64,000 nt of DNA from Patellaria atrata CBS 101060 (taxonomy: Eukaryota > Ascomycota > Dothideomycetes > Patellariales > Patellariaceae), in NCBI GenBank assembly GCA_010093705.1, contig MU006092.1, positions 1,260,500-1,324,499 of the forward strand, in the 5' to 3' direction. The notes under the pieces were generated by a model that did not search any database, was not told where the DNA came from, and worked only from the letters and a program-made list of their open reading frames with translations. Shown piece after piece: positions 24,325 through 35,267 of this stretch. How positions within the stretch are numbered: position 1 is the first letter of the stretch; every line of letters starts with the position of its first letter. Position numbers and translations under genes: made by a program.

Positions 24325-26553
24325 TTAAACACTTCCGGTACTACCCACACTTTCACACCTCGCCCTCTTATACTTCCCAGTTTCCGTCACAGACCGCCTC
24401 AACATCGCCCTGTGCTCCAATCCACGGAGGACTGGTAGCATAACTCGTCTTTCTGTAAGTTCCCTACTCACATGCCTCATAGGTGGACTCAGTTCAATCA
24501 ACCACTCTCCCCCGTCCCTATCCGTAACTCTTGCCTGCTGTTGAGCGCGATAGTTCTTATACCACTCTCTTACATCAAACTCTTCAGTATACTTCCCCTT
24601 AGCATGATCCTGCTCAGAAAACTCCTCAATTTTAGCTCTCGGGTTCTCGGATACCTGTAAATTTTGCTCCTCTTCTCTGGCGAGCAACTTCAAAGTCTCC
24701 TCATTATTCGCATAATAACCCGATGAACCTTCCAACCCCATCGTTGGCCCCTTTGCTTCTGCTGGAGCTTCTTCTGCAGCCGACCCTTCCACTTTAGCCG
24801 GGGGATGGGAATATCGCATTGAGTACCTGCCCCTTGATTCTTCACTACAGTTATCCTGTGCTTCATCAATAGTCTCCCACCCGATCCCATGCTCCTGCAG
24901 CAATCCCCACAACGTACTAATCATGCCCCGTGCTTGAAGAACCGTCTTTTCCGTTTCTGTAAGCTCGGCGCGGAGGGTTTGGAGTTCTTCCTCTGTTGGT
25001 GTGTTTCCGTTGGGGGAGTGCTGCTCGCGCCGTGGGCCGGTAGAAGCGCCGGATTCGCAGAATGCGGGACAGCACTGAGGATCATTGCATGGGATTGCAA
25101 TGAAGGGGGTTGAGGCCGGTGAAGAAATTGTGCGTTTGGCCGATGTCAAGAATTCGGTCTCCAAGATCTCGGTCCCGTTTGTGGAGAGGTTAGTGGAAGA
25201 CGTCATGCATCCTTGGGGAAGTACTCCCGCACGGCGGGTGAAAATGTCATATAGAGGTGCTAAGGGAAAGGAATTTTTGATAGGAGGTTCAATTACTTCT
25301 TCATCGGGTATTAATATCGCTTTTTCGTGGTCATACGCTTTCCACACTTCCTCTGCGTCATCGAGAATACCTTTGAAGTGATAAGCTCCATCAATAGTAT
25401 TCTTGTGATTCATGATTGTAAACCGAATAATGTCGCGCGCTCCGGTGAAATGAATCCCGTGATATGTTGCTGCAGCGAGGGTAAGCGGAATTTTGAACAT
25501 CTCCGTCGATTTCACCGTTCCATCAGCGTTGAAATAATCTCTCTGATAAAGGAGATAGGGGTAATCGCTATACACCGGATCATCCCATTGTACAGCAAAG
25601 TCGAGGCCAGTTTCGTTACTCTCATCGGAAGGTATACTTTGTCTTCCTACCCCTGCTTTTCCGTGTAAAGAGGCGACCGGTTCCTCATGTATTGGCCACG
25701 ACTCACCGTTTGGCCCAACTCCTAAGTAGGTCCTATACATTAATCCTTGGTTCGGATATACAACAGCATCATAGCTAGACTGGGTAGCGTCATGGGCCTG
25801 CCACAACTTCTCCGCGTCCGCAATCACGCGATCGAAACGCGATATGGCACCCCAATCCCCGTTTTCGGGATGCTTGAGCATATAGCGGATTGAGTCCCGG
25901 AGGCAAGGATTTTGCATTCCGATCGTAATAGCATCGAGTACTGTAGGTGGATATTCCTGGAGAATCGCTGTGTCTTCGGCGGTGATTCTAACTGGTGGAT
26001 CTTCTGAGATCCATGAATTCTCGAGATCGTTCGAGGGGAAGTTATGCCCAGCTCGAAAACTTGCTCTAAGTCGGTTCTCAACTGACGATTCATCTCCTGC
26101 TGGAGACTTAAGAGGACCGTGCGACCTTGTGAGCCAAGAATAACGCTTTCGACGTGTCCTAGGTTCGGCGTTAATGACCATTGGTTTTGGAATACCAACT
26201 TCTGTGGCGTAGGGTTCTTGAGTAGCTTGGCCTGTAACTGGTCCTGAAGAGTTCCAAAGAGCAGAAGAGTGTTTGTTCTTACGTGCCATGTCAAATCGCA
26301 CACCATCAACCATAACGAAATCCTGGACGTCTTTTGGATCTATAGAAGGGGCCAATGTTATGGAGTAAGGGGGAAAGTTAGTGGGCGAATGATTGTGCGG
26401 TGTCTCTGAAAACAAAAGTGTCCATAACGTTATGACTCGATGTTCGAGCTGATGTAGACGCTCTAAAAGAAAGAAATTAATTTAACGTTACTAAGAATTA
26501 TTACAAATAGTAGATTGCTTACGTTCTACAATTGTATCGCGAAGCTCAGCCAT
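24325..26553 (-). CDS. Orphan protein with an internally repeated DAExxWxAxD module
   Basis: A 31-bp first exon (26553-26523, MAELRDTIVE) joins a long exon (26462-24325) across a 60-bp intron, giving 722 aa. No known domain is recognised. Two similar segments stand out. Residues about 177-235 contain RDSIRYMLKHPENG and IADAEKLWQAHD. Residues about 332-388 contain RDIIRFTIMNHKN and LDDAEEVWKAYD. A coiled-coil-like helix follows near TEEELQTLRAELTETEKTVL. The C-terminus is charged and ends in Arg-rich sequence. It lies in tandem with another orphan gene upstream. The first exon is supported by frame and splice sites only. Confidence 0.7.
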
Positions 26554-27055
26554 TTCTAGGAACTGAAATGATATATTAATATTGGTGAGCGTTGCTTGTC
26601 TACTAACAAGGGGTTGATTAAGAAAGCAAGATCTGATTGTAGAAAGAGAATCTAGAGTTAGAGTAAGCTGAGATATATAGCAAAAGGTCTGAATAGTACA
26701 GCGCATCAAACATCGTCCCCCTCGCAAGTACACGTGGGATTGATAAATAGATTGCCGCGCTGTACTGGCTGCTTTGTTGGTAACAGCGTGACACTGGGAT
26801 CTCATTGTGCACATCTTTGACACACTATAATGGAAACATCGACAATAATCAGAAAAACACATCGTGGGATTCACAACAGAAAAAACGTGCCAAAAAAAAA
26901 AATTGGAGAAGAAGAGCAGTTTTAGACATAATGTATTACTTTTGATCATAGATGGGGAATGTTTGCGTGTTGATTATGTTCATTGATATACTGCAGAAAA
27001 TGTAGAACTGGGAATTACTCAGCCAAAAAGATAGCTAAGAAGATGACCATCTGGT
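26554..27055. other. Intergenic spacer between two orphan genes
   Basis: 500 bp, AT-rich, with a run of A near 26890. Nothing else is seen. Confidence 0.5.
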
Positions 27056-27826
27056 TCAAGAAGAAAGCGAAAGATTATAGTATCCTTGTTGGATATCTAC
27101 CATATCGACATCTGTCCGTCGGTTCCGAGCAAATGCGTTCATGTTCCTGGTACACTGATTATTCTCAACCAGGAACCTACCATTATCATAGTTGGTCTGG
27201 GGATCGTAAACCCAGAAGTGGGACGCAGATGGGAACATGGTTTGCATGGAATGACTAACGTATTTCTGCAAGAGAAGTGCATCAAGCCCCTGCGGATTTG
27301 GGTTCGCAAGTTCAGATATCTGACACTGCCAATCTCGCCATTCAAGCTCGTTGAGCCACTTTCCCAGGAGAAAAACGCGGTCCTGGCATCCCCAGCACAT
27401 ACAATAACATGATTGTGGGTAATCAAAGTTGCATACCATCATTTTGATCCTCGTAGCCTCCTCGATTACATAAAACCTAGCTTGGTCATCTGGAAGAGGA
27501 GGATTTGGGTGCATGAAACGTTGTTCGCGACGTTCGACGTACGAACGAACAAGGTCGATGTGGTCAATGATAGTGAGAACCCGTTCATTACAGGTGTCAC
27601 ACATACATTGTCCCTGGCAATTGGGAGGCCCTAGGCGAGCATTTGGGTATCCTGCCATACTCCCGCGTAACTCTGGCATAGCCTCTATATAGATAGGATC
27701 ATTCAAGAAGTTTCGACGATGGATGTCAGTATACGGAGGTTCCCAAATGGAAGGAAACCAGCGCATGACAGTAGAGGAGACTCCGATAGACCCGCGACGG
27801 ACAGCGCGTGTTCCAGACATGGACAT
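27056..27826 (-). CDS. Orphan cysteine-rich protein with duplicated CMCxxC motif
   Basis: A single-exon frame of 256 aa from ATG 27826. Two related segments are visible: QGQCMCDTCNERVLTI at about residues 71-86 and SCYCMCWGCQDRVFLL at 139-154. Both fit CMCxxC[NQ][ED]RV. Clustered cysteines in CxCxxC spacing suggest metal binding, possibly zinc; this is inference. There is no signal peptide, so it is probably intracellular. Trp and Tyr content is high. No family is recognised. Confidence 0.65.
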   Translation of the reverse strand: MSMSGTRAVRRGSIGVSSTVMRWFPSIWEPPYTDIHRRNFLNDPIYIEAMPELRGSMAGYPNARLGPPNCQGQCMCDTCNERVLTIIDHIDLVRSYVERREQRFMHPNPPLPDDQARFYVIEEATRIKMMVCNFDYPQSCYCMCWGCQDRVFLLGKWLNELEWRDWQCQISELANPNPQGLDALLLQKYVSHSMQTMFPSASHFWVYDPQTNYDNGRFLVENNQCTRNMNAFARNRRTDVDMVDIQQGYYNLSLSS

Positions 27827-30296
27827 TGTAATGTAGGTGGTGTTTTGGACGGTTTATGTATATACTTTAGAATCCTTGTGGTGGAGTCCGGTGTGGATGA
27901 AATATCCTTTGGTGGAGATGCTGCTGTTTTATGACTAGATGATGAGAACAGGGTGTTTATACATCTGTCATGATAACATTTTGCATATTGTAAAGTGAGC
28001 GTGTGAAACAAGTTGTGCAAGTAGAATGTCTTTGACTCCTGGTGTGTTGTGAAGAATATAAAAGGGGATAGCAACAGATAACAGCACAATGTTCAACAAG
28101 GGTTGAAAGACTGGAAGCATTGTTCTGGAAAGACTGGGACTTGATGTAAGAGAGGTGTGTTGTGTACGAAACCCGTGCGCGAAAGAATGGTTCTATGAAA
28201 TCGCAAAAAATATAAGTATGAAATTGAAAAAAAAATAGAAAAAAATAAAAAAAAATCACAGCGTGGGTAGAGAAGTGGATTCAAGAAGCGATAGTTTGCT
28301 ATGTAAAGTAGCAGAGTTGACGGTGAAGTTGTTACTCTACATCCACGGGTACAGTGCCTTTAGCGTGTCCGAGGCACTGTATTCTCACTTCGATTATACA
28401 ATGCTAGTAACAGTTAAAAATTCGTGATCCAAAGACAATGCGGATGAGTTCTATGGCGATGGAGATGATGTGCGAGGTCTCTTGTAAGCTAAGATTTGAG
28501 ATGAAGATGGAATCTAGCTCGCGCTACCCAGATACCAGGCTCCCGTTCAAAGTCGGATATACCTTATCAAGTAAGTAGTAAGTAACAAGGAAGGACATAT
28601 TTCATTTTTGTTGTTGAACACCTTTGAAGGTGATGCATGATGCGCGATGATCTAAATATGAGTTGAGGATGCACGAAGGAAAAGTTTTCAACGCTGTCAT
28701 CAGCAGACGAAAAGAGGATGCAGCAGATGCAGCAAGCAGATGTAATCCTCACAGCCTGGTTAGGGTCCCCGGACTTTTTGGCCTGGAGAATGGGAGATTT
28801 GGGGCTCTGGGCTCGTATGGGAGGGTTTTCTTGCTTACGACGTGGGCGGTCGGGGCGCCCTTGCACCCAGACTTGACTCTTTCCTTTTGCTTGTCGTTGC
28901 TTTCTTGCCGCTTTCTTGGGAAGTTTGTTGGGCTGTTGGCGGGGCAGAGGGTAGAAGGCAGAAGGTGGTGCATTTGGCCTTAGCGCTACATCTGAAACAC
29001 CTAAACAAGCCGTACATCAAAACGACAGAAAAAGGGAAGAGCGACTGAGCGAGGGGGAGAGGCCTGGAGGGGGAGGGGCACTCTGGCGCAACTTTGGCGG
29101 AACTTCATCAGACACAGTACACGCACACTAGCAAAATAGCTGTTTCTATTTTGTTTCTACTTTCTCGATAGATTTTTCTCATCACATTCCCGTCTTCCCA
29201 AATCATAGGAATCGTAATAAAGATTTCTGTTTTGTGTTTCCGCCTTTCCAAAGAACCGCACATTCTGTACCATGCCGGTCGAGCATGATCGCCAAACCTG
29301 AAACAAGACGCCATTTGGTAGTTGCACCGAAGCGTCAACAACGGCCACACGCCCTATAATTAGAGCCAAAAGTACAACCAACGAGCAACGACAAAGCTCG
29401 ACATTCAGCAAGGCTCACCGACATAACTTACCATAAAACTACAGTACCCGGTACATCTGTTCTGTAATCATAACCGTCCTGAGTCTTGACCCCTCTTCCC
29501 TGCTTTCTTTTCGTAAGGTGACCCGTATACCTTCGAAAGGATATAAACTCCGAGCCCCTTTGTGGCCCCCAGCAGCTACGTACAGGACATTCGAACCTCC
29601 CGGTAAGATTCATCCATCTACTGGGCAAGCTTAAGCGCCAGAACATCCAACCCCGGTCAGCGCTTCCACCACTCTTATTCTCCACGCGCTCCAGAACTCC
29701 ATCCCGCTGTTCAGTAAAAAGAGCCAGCCAGCCCAAGTTTCCACGAGACAAACTCGGCCACAAGAAGCTGCTTCCAGAAGCCTGGCAAGCGCTGCGACTA
29801 CCGATTGGCGAACTCGATTGCGCCAGTACACTATCTGAACACTCTCCTCGGCGCAAAGAGAACTTGGATCATTGCGCCAGAGCCTCAAACTTCTCCCGAA
29901 GCCTACACACCACGATTGTCTCTAAAGCAGGAGCAAACCTGTTCCGTTCGGTGTAACGCGATTCCATTGCGAAGATACCGCGACCTTTGCTATCTTGACC
30001 CTCTCGACCATAAATCACCGAACTTCCGGGAGGCACGGTTGGATTAAAATTGGGAAATTTCCTCAATAGATTCAGGAGAAAGAGCTGGGACATTGAGGCG
30101 CGGTCACAAAAGCATAAAACAGCAACGTTCTAGTACCTATACTGGTTCATCCTCCGGCCCATATCGCGACCTTGAGAAGCTAGTACGCTCGTAATAAGAT
30201 TGGGACTCTTTTGGATTACCCTTTGGGACTTTGGGGATTTGGGTTATTGCGCCGTTGGTTAGGAGGAGAGTGCGGATACCATTGTAAACCTTCATC
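27827..30296. other. 2.5-kb intergenic region, no supportable gene
   Basis: Contains A-rich low complexity near 28220-28260 and a GC-rich purine stretch near 29045-29085. Frames at 28567-28866 and 29428-29856 lack protein-like features. The right end should hold the promoter and leader of the SH3-domain gene. Confidence 0.45.
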
Positions 30297-31760
30297 ATGG
30301 CAGCCGTCCTCTCCCCTAAACATTCATCCTCATCAAAGTCACCCTCGTCAGGTTCTCTTCCGCAACGATCGGCGGCATCTCCAAATCCATCACCGCAGTC
30401 GCTTCCACCTCTCGTAACCTCTCCACCACTGAAAACACCAGGCAGTCAGCGGATACCCTCGTACGCCAACAAACGATTATCCACATTCTCCACTGTATCC
30501 AGCGGATTCTCAAAATCACGGCCTCAATCAAGCGTATTCCCTGTCTTTCACTCCAGCTTACCATATGCACTAGTGCGCGACTTTGCATACCCGCAATTCC
30601 ATCCCCTTCATTATGGCCCCTTACCGGAAGACCGATCGGAAGTCTCCACACCCGCCAGTGAACGGCAAAGACGATTATCAGACCCTCCGCCAACTTGGGA
30701 AGGCTCGCGAGGAAACTGGTCCGCAACACCATGGGGCTCAGGTGAGCAATTACCGCAAACGTCTTTCGGAGATGGACCGCCTTGGAGTGAAGATGAGGAC
30801 CTTCACAGCCCTGTAGTTACTAGTGCCAGGCACAAGAAGCACAAAAGCAACACCATCGACTTTGACCACAATCGAGGCCGTTCGCGAGACTCACGGGGTT
30901 CATATACTACCACGAACGGTGACGGTAGTCAAACCGTGTACCGTAGTGATCCAGGTGGCGATTATATAACATACCCCCCAAACTCTGCGCGACACGGACA
31001 ACAACTCGCCATCCCCTCCTCTGGCGACGATGCATCGCGGCGAGATTCCCACTTCGCCGCCACCCTTCCGAGCCGAACTTATGCCGACGCCCCATCCAAC
31101 GCCGCACCATATGATCACGAGATGGACTCCCCTGATGACGACGAACCGGATGATGATTTTATGACTGATGAATCCCGTTTCTCTCGCGATTATCAATTCA
31201 CAATTGCTTCCCCCGATGAAGAGTACCACGGGAAGGCTGTGGCACTGTTCGACTTTGCGAGGGAAAACGAGAATGAGCTCCCCCTCATCGAAGGTCAAGT
31301 TATTCTAGTATCTTACCGCCAGAGCCAAGGCTGGCTCGTCGCGCAGGACCCGAAGACTGGGGAGTCAGGCCTCGTGCCGGAAGAGTACGTGCGTCTACTT
31401 CGAGACATCGAAGGCGGGTTGAATGGCCTCATGAACGGTGTCTTCTCTCCCTTAGCAGAATCACAAAATAGGGGAGCTCTCGCGCACTCCGGCGCCTTTG
31501 CGGAGAGCCCCGCGGAAGCGAAAACCCCAACCCAAGCGGAGATGCCAGGACATAAGCGGAGCGGGAGTGGCACGGGGCAAGCGCATTATACACCTGTCGT
31601 CAGCACGTTTTCGACGAGCAGTAAAGACCTAGAACTTGTACCGGGACATTTGTTAGGGAGTCAGGTTAGTACGCCTGTTGTGGAAGGGCAATTTGGGAGG
31701 AGAGGGAGCGAAGATCGAAGACCGGGGAGTGGAAGGGGAGATAAGATGGATCTGAGTTGA
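30297..31760 (+). CDS. nbp2: SH3-domain adaptor, Nbp2/Skb5-like
   Basis: In yeast Nbp2 brings the phosphatase Ptc1 to the kinase Pbs2 and damps the osmostress HOG pathway; Skb5 is the fission yeast relative. One exon of 487 aa. Residues 1-300 are Ser/Pro-rich and probably disordered, with an acidic patch (DSPDDDEPDDDFMTDE) just before the domain. The SH3 domain covers about 312-368: AVALFDFARENENELPLIEG, the QGWLVAQD Trp and GLVPEEYVRLL. The NELxLxEGxV pattern and the VPEEYV ending are those of the Nbp2 group. The C-terminal tail is Gly/Ser-rich. The assignment rests on one domain, so the pathway role is inferred. Confidence 0.8.
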   Translation: MAAVLSPKHSSSSKSPSSGSLPQRSAASPNPSPQSLPPLVTSPPLKTPGSQRIPSYANKRLSTFSTVSSGFSKSRPQSSVFPVFHSSLPYALVRDFAYPQFHPLHYGPLPEDRSEVSTPASERQRRLSDPPPTWEGSRGNWSATPWGSGEQLPQTSFGDGPPWSEDEDLHSPVVTSARHKKHKSNTIDFDHNRGRSRDSRGSYTTTNGDGSQTVYRSDPGGDYITYPPNSARHGQQLAIPSSGDDASRRDSHFAATLPSRTYADAPSNAAPYDHEMDSPDDDEPDDDFMTDESRFSRDYQFTIASPDEEYHGKAVALFDFARENENELPLIEGQVILVSYRQSQGWLVAQDPKTGESGLVPEEYVRLLRDIEGGLNGLMNGVFSPLAESQNRGALAHSGAFAESPAEAKTPTQAEMPGHKRSGSGTGQAHYTPVVSTFSTSSKDLELVPGHLLGSQVSTPVVEGQFGRRGSEDRRPGSGRGDKMDLS

Positions 31761-32817
31761 TGAAAGAAGTTGAAAATGAGCAAAGATGAGGAGAGGAAGT
31801 GAGGTTTGCGCGTTCTGGCATCGCGTTGGCGTAATTGGTTTTCTTCAACTTGGGGATATTGCAGGGCCTTCTGGTTACCTCTTCGTTTCTTTCCGCTATA
31901 ACCTTCTTGGTTGCCCTTTTTCTTCACGTTCGCTTCGTCCTTGTCTTTATCACCCCTATTTCTGTTTCCTTTTCTGTTCAGCCGTCCACTTGTTCTTATC
32001 TTGTGCTGGTGGAGAGACTTCCTTTTTTGTGCCACGAACCTTCATCTCCTCCCCTCCGATTTTACTTCACCATTTTTCTTTTCAGCGGAGGGAGGGCTCA
32101 GATTGCGACGACCGATACGAGGAAGTGGTAGGATATGTTCTATGCATGTCTTCTTTTTTGGATGCTAGTGTGAAGGAGGAACTATTAGGCAAATAGTTGA
32201 TGGATATGGGATGTTTGATTGACCCCGGGCTGTAGAGTAAGAGAATCCATGATACATACTTCAGATGTTGCCACATTTGTTTGATAATAAAGTCTAAAAC
32301 CTGGGAAGTTTATATACATAACTTCGACTGATGAATATATTTGAAGGCTGATGCTCACCGCCCAGGGCACCTAAATTTGTAGGACAAACCGCCAGATTAA
32401 GGCGGGATTGAACGGTTATCCAACCGACTTCCCAGAATCTATCATCCAGGGTAATACAGTCCCCGTAATGCTGAGGACTATTGAAGTACTATCATAATTG
32501 AGTTTCCACAGCAATGCTTTCTTTCATCGTTACTTCCTAACCCGGGGTTCCTCTCAGTCCCCCAACTTACCATCTCAGTAAACATAAGTGATTTCCTTAC
32601 CTTGAGGGAAATTCAACCTAATTATGGCTACGTTGTATATCTTGACGTCCCTTGCATTAGGTTACTCATCCCCAGGCTGATTACCAGCGTGCATGTAGAC
32701 TTAAGTATTACTTCATCCTCTCTCACCCCTTCTTTTCTTCCCGTCCCTTAACCCCTTCCTTTCTCTTCTCATTCACAACTCCACTATGTCCGCATTTCTC
32801 ATTATTTCTCGCGTACC
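31761..32817. other. Convergent intergenic region SH3 adaptor / aldehyde dehydrogenase
   Basis: About 1 kb with a T/C-rich stretch (31900-32100) downstream of the SH3 gene and another at 32710-32800. No gene is seen. Confidence 0.45.
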
Positions 32818-34419
32818 TCACGCTTGAAACGTAATCGTTTTCAACCTTAGGAACTCGTTGATGCCCTCTTCAGCATTGAACCTGCCCCACCCGCTTTCTT
32901 TCACTCCTCCGTGCGGCAGACTCGCTTCGTCGTGGATGGTCATGGAGTTGATATGGACGGCTCTAAGATATCACGTTAGCTCACAACCCCTTAGGTACTT
33001 CAACTTGACCATCCATTCCAGCCCCGATTTTCAATTCATTTAGCCTTGTGGCTAACTGCCCAAACCTTGTAACGAAAGAAAAACTGAATGTAGCTCGACT
33101 CACCCTGATTCTATCTGACCAGCGATTTTAAGACCCCGTCTCAAATCGCGTGTAAATACCGCCCCGGTCAAGCCGTAGGTAGTGTCGTTCGCCAACGCTA
33201 TAGCTTCCTCATCGCTCTCGACCTCAATGAGACTCACAGTCGGTCCAAAGCTCTCAGTATGGTACAAGTCCATCTCATTACTTACTCCTTCCACCACTAT
33301 GGGACGCATACGGTATTTAGAGTCCTCCTCTCTTAACACGTCGCCGTATACCACCTTGGCACCTTTGCCTACAGCATCTTTGATCAATTTCTGATTCTTT
33401 TCGACCGCCGCCGATTGGATGAGTACGGGCGCTTCCTTCGTGCCCCCAAAAATCCCCTCAACGGCTTTTTCCAATGCCTCTTTAAAATCACCCACGATCT
33501 CCTTCCTTACTAAGATTCGCTCCGTCGCCATGCAAATCTGCCCTGAGTGCAGAAAGGATCCTAAGGCAACCTGGGTCGCCGCTTTCTGCAGATCCGCGTC
33601 TTCACATATGATGGCGCTCGCCTTCCCACCTAACTCCATCAGGACGGGTTTCAGGGCTTTCCCCGCTGTTGCCGCTATTATCCGTCCTATCGCGGTACTG
33701 CCGGTGAAGTTCACCTTCTTGACAGCCGGATTCTCGATCAATGATTTCGTGACATCCGCAGCATCAGCTTGGCGCGTATATATGACATTCAAGCATCCCT
33801 TAGGCAGTCCCGCCGCAGCCATTATAGAACCAATACAGTGGAACGTCCGCGGCGAAAGCTCGCTGCCCTTCAGCACGGCGGTGCATCCTGCCGCGAGCGC
33901 CGGCACGAAGGCGCGGAAACCTAGGACCAGAGGCGCATTCCAGGGTGCAATCCCCAATACTACACCCATGGGTTCTTTGACCACCATCGCGCTCACGTCT
34001 TCTTGCGCGCAAACCGGTATACTCCCTCCTAGCGCCCCGGCCAACCTACCAGCCACATCCTTTATCATCTCCACGGTTGTCGGGACGTTGAAGCCTTCCG
34101 CGAACGCGGGCAGCGCCCCCGTCTCCTCTTTCATGTACCGCGCTATCTCGTCGCTGCGTTCAGCGAGGATGTCGGCGGCGCGGAGAAGGATGTCTCGACG
34201 GTAGGAGGGCTTGGTTGCGCGCCAGGAAGCGAGGGCGGCAGTGGCAGCTGAGATCGCGGATTTGGCCTCAGCGACGGAGGCGGAGGAACTGTGGTGGAGA
34301 AATTGGAGGGTGGACGGTGATGTTATGGGGAAGGTGGTCTCTGTTGTGACCTCTTCGCCATTGATCAGAAGGGGGACGGTATAGTGGGTCCCATTGACAT
34401 TTGTGCTGTTGGTTTCCAT
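32818..34419 (-). CDS. NAD(P)+-dependent aldehyde dehydrogenase, salicylaldehyde/vanillin dehydrogenase-like
   Basis: Oxidises an aldehyde to the acid with NAD(P)+. Two exons, 34419-33104 and 32962-32818 (141-bp intron), give 486 aa, the normal size. Key residues are visible: Asn161 in IAPWNAPL, the cofactor loop NFTGSTAIGR, Glu262 in LMELGGK and the nucleophile Cys296 in SGQICMATER. The second exon supplies GAVHINSMTIHDEASLPHGG, VKESGWGRF and the C-terminal beta-strand. The SGQICMATER and FLHSGQ context is nearest to aromatic-aldehyde (salicylaldehyde, vanillin) dehydrogenases, so a role in catabolism of plant aromatics is plausible but not shown. No targeting peptide. Confidence 0.93.
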
Positions 34420-35267
34420 TCTAGATACCGTATATGGTGGAGGTGCTATTCACGGGCTTGTTCTGGGATATGAGTTAGTGTATAAATTTGAATGGCAGTC
34501 GATTGGGGATTAGAGGTTAGGCCGAGAGAGAGCAGCTTTACTCCGATATACATTTCATCGGGGCACAAATCGATACATCCCCGCGTAACCCTAACCCCAG
34601 AAAAAATCCTTCCCCCCCATCAAGCTAAATTTCGTCATTTCGAGTAGGGTTAAAGGAGGGGGTGGGTGTTGTAATTCTAAAGGGTATAGTGGTTTTTTCA
34701 AAATCGAGCTAAAAGCTTCGCTTCGCGCTCCGTGTCAGCCGAGACGACTCGGGACGGGAGAACCGACACGACCGAGCCGCGAAGCTAAGACGGAACCAGA
34801 GGCTTGGCCCCCTTTTCGGCAGTTCTAACGATATCGGCATTAATTACTACCAGTTCTCTCTCGGTGAAACCTTTCTACTTTCACCTTTTTGTTCTTCATT
34901 CGATCAATACTCAATGCATTTCAATAGGGGTAATGCTGGTATCTGGATCAATTGTTGCATTAACGGAGCCTTTGCCTGATGGGACCGGAGATAGAATCTC
35001 GTCCGAGCGTTACGTCCTCTGTATCGAGTTCAACCAAGGCAGAAGTGTATGGTCTCACTAAGCAATATTCCCTTTCGTCTAGCGCTGGAATAGTCATGGT
35101 CTGATTTGCTATTGCTAAAAACCCCTTTTTTTCATTTCATGATTGTTTATGAGTGCTTTGTGGACATACCTATCGATATCTGAAAAGACTGTTCTACCAT
35201 TACCCTCCCAGTGAATATTCCACCTTCTTCTCCGCTATATCATGAACTTGCTAGTCTTTTGGGAATG
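34420..35267. other. Intergenic region with a nested inverted-repeat structure
   Basis: The left part is the aldehyde dehydrogenase promoter. At 34714-34786 there is a three-level nested inverted repeat. No gene is seen. Confidence 0.5.
34714..34786. repeat. Nested inverted repeat, three helices
   Basis: An outer pair AGCTTCGC / GCGAAGCT (8 bp) encloses a pair CGTGTC / GACACG (6 bp), which encloses the hairpin CCGAG-ACGA-CTCGG (5 bp). The segment is much richer in GC than its surroundings. Confidence 0.65.

Noticed and set aside
29428-29856. Minus-strand frame of 142 codons
   Set aside because: No domain, overlaps another frame, and its composition resembles the surrounding noncoding sequence.
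34586-34598. AACCCTAACCCC, resembling telomeric repeat
   Set aside because: Only two loose units in the middle of the contig; not a telomere tract.
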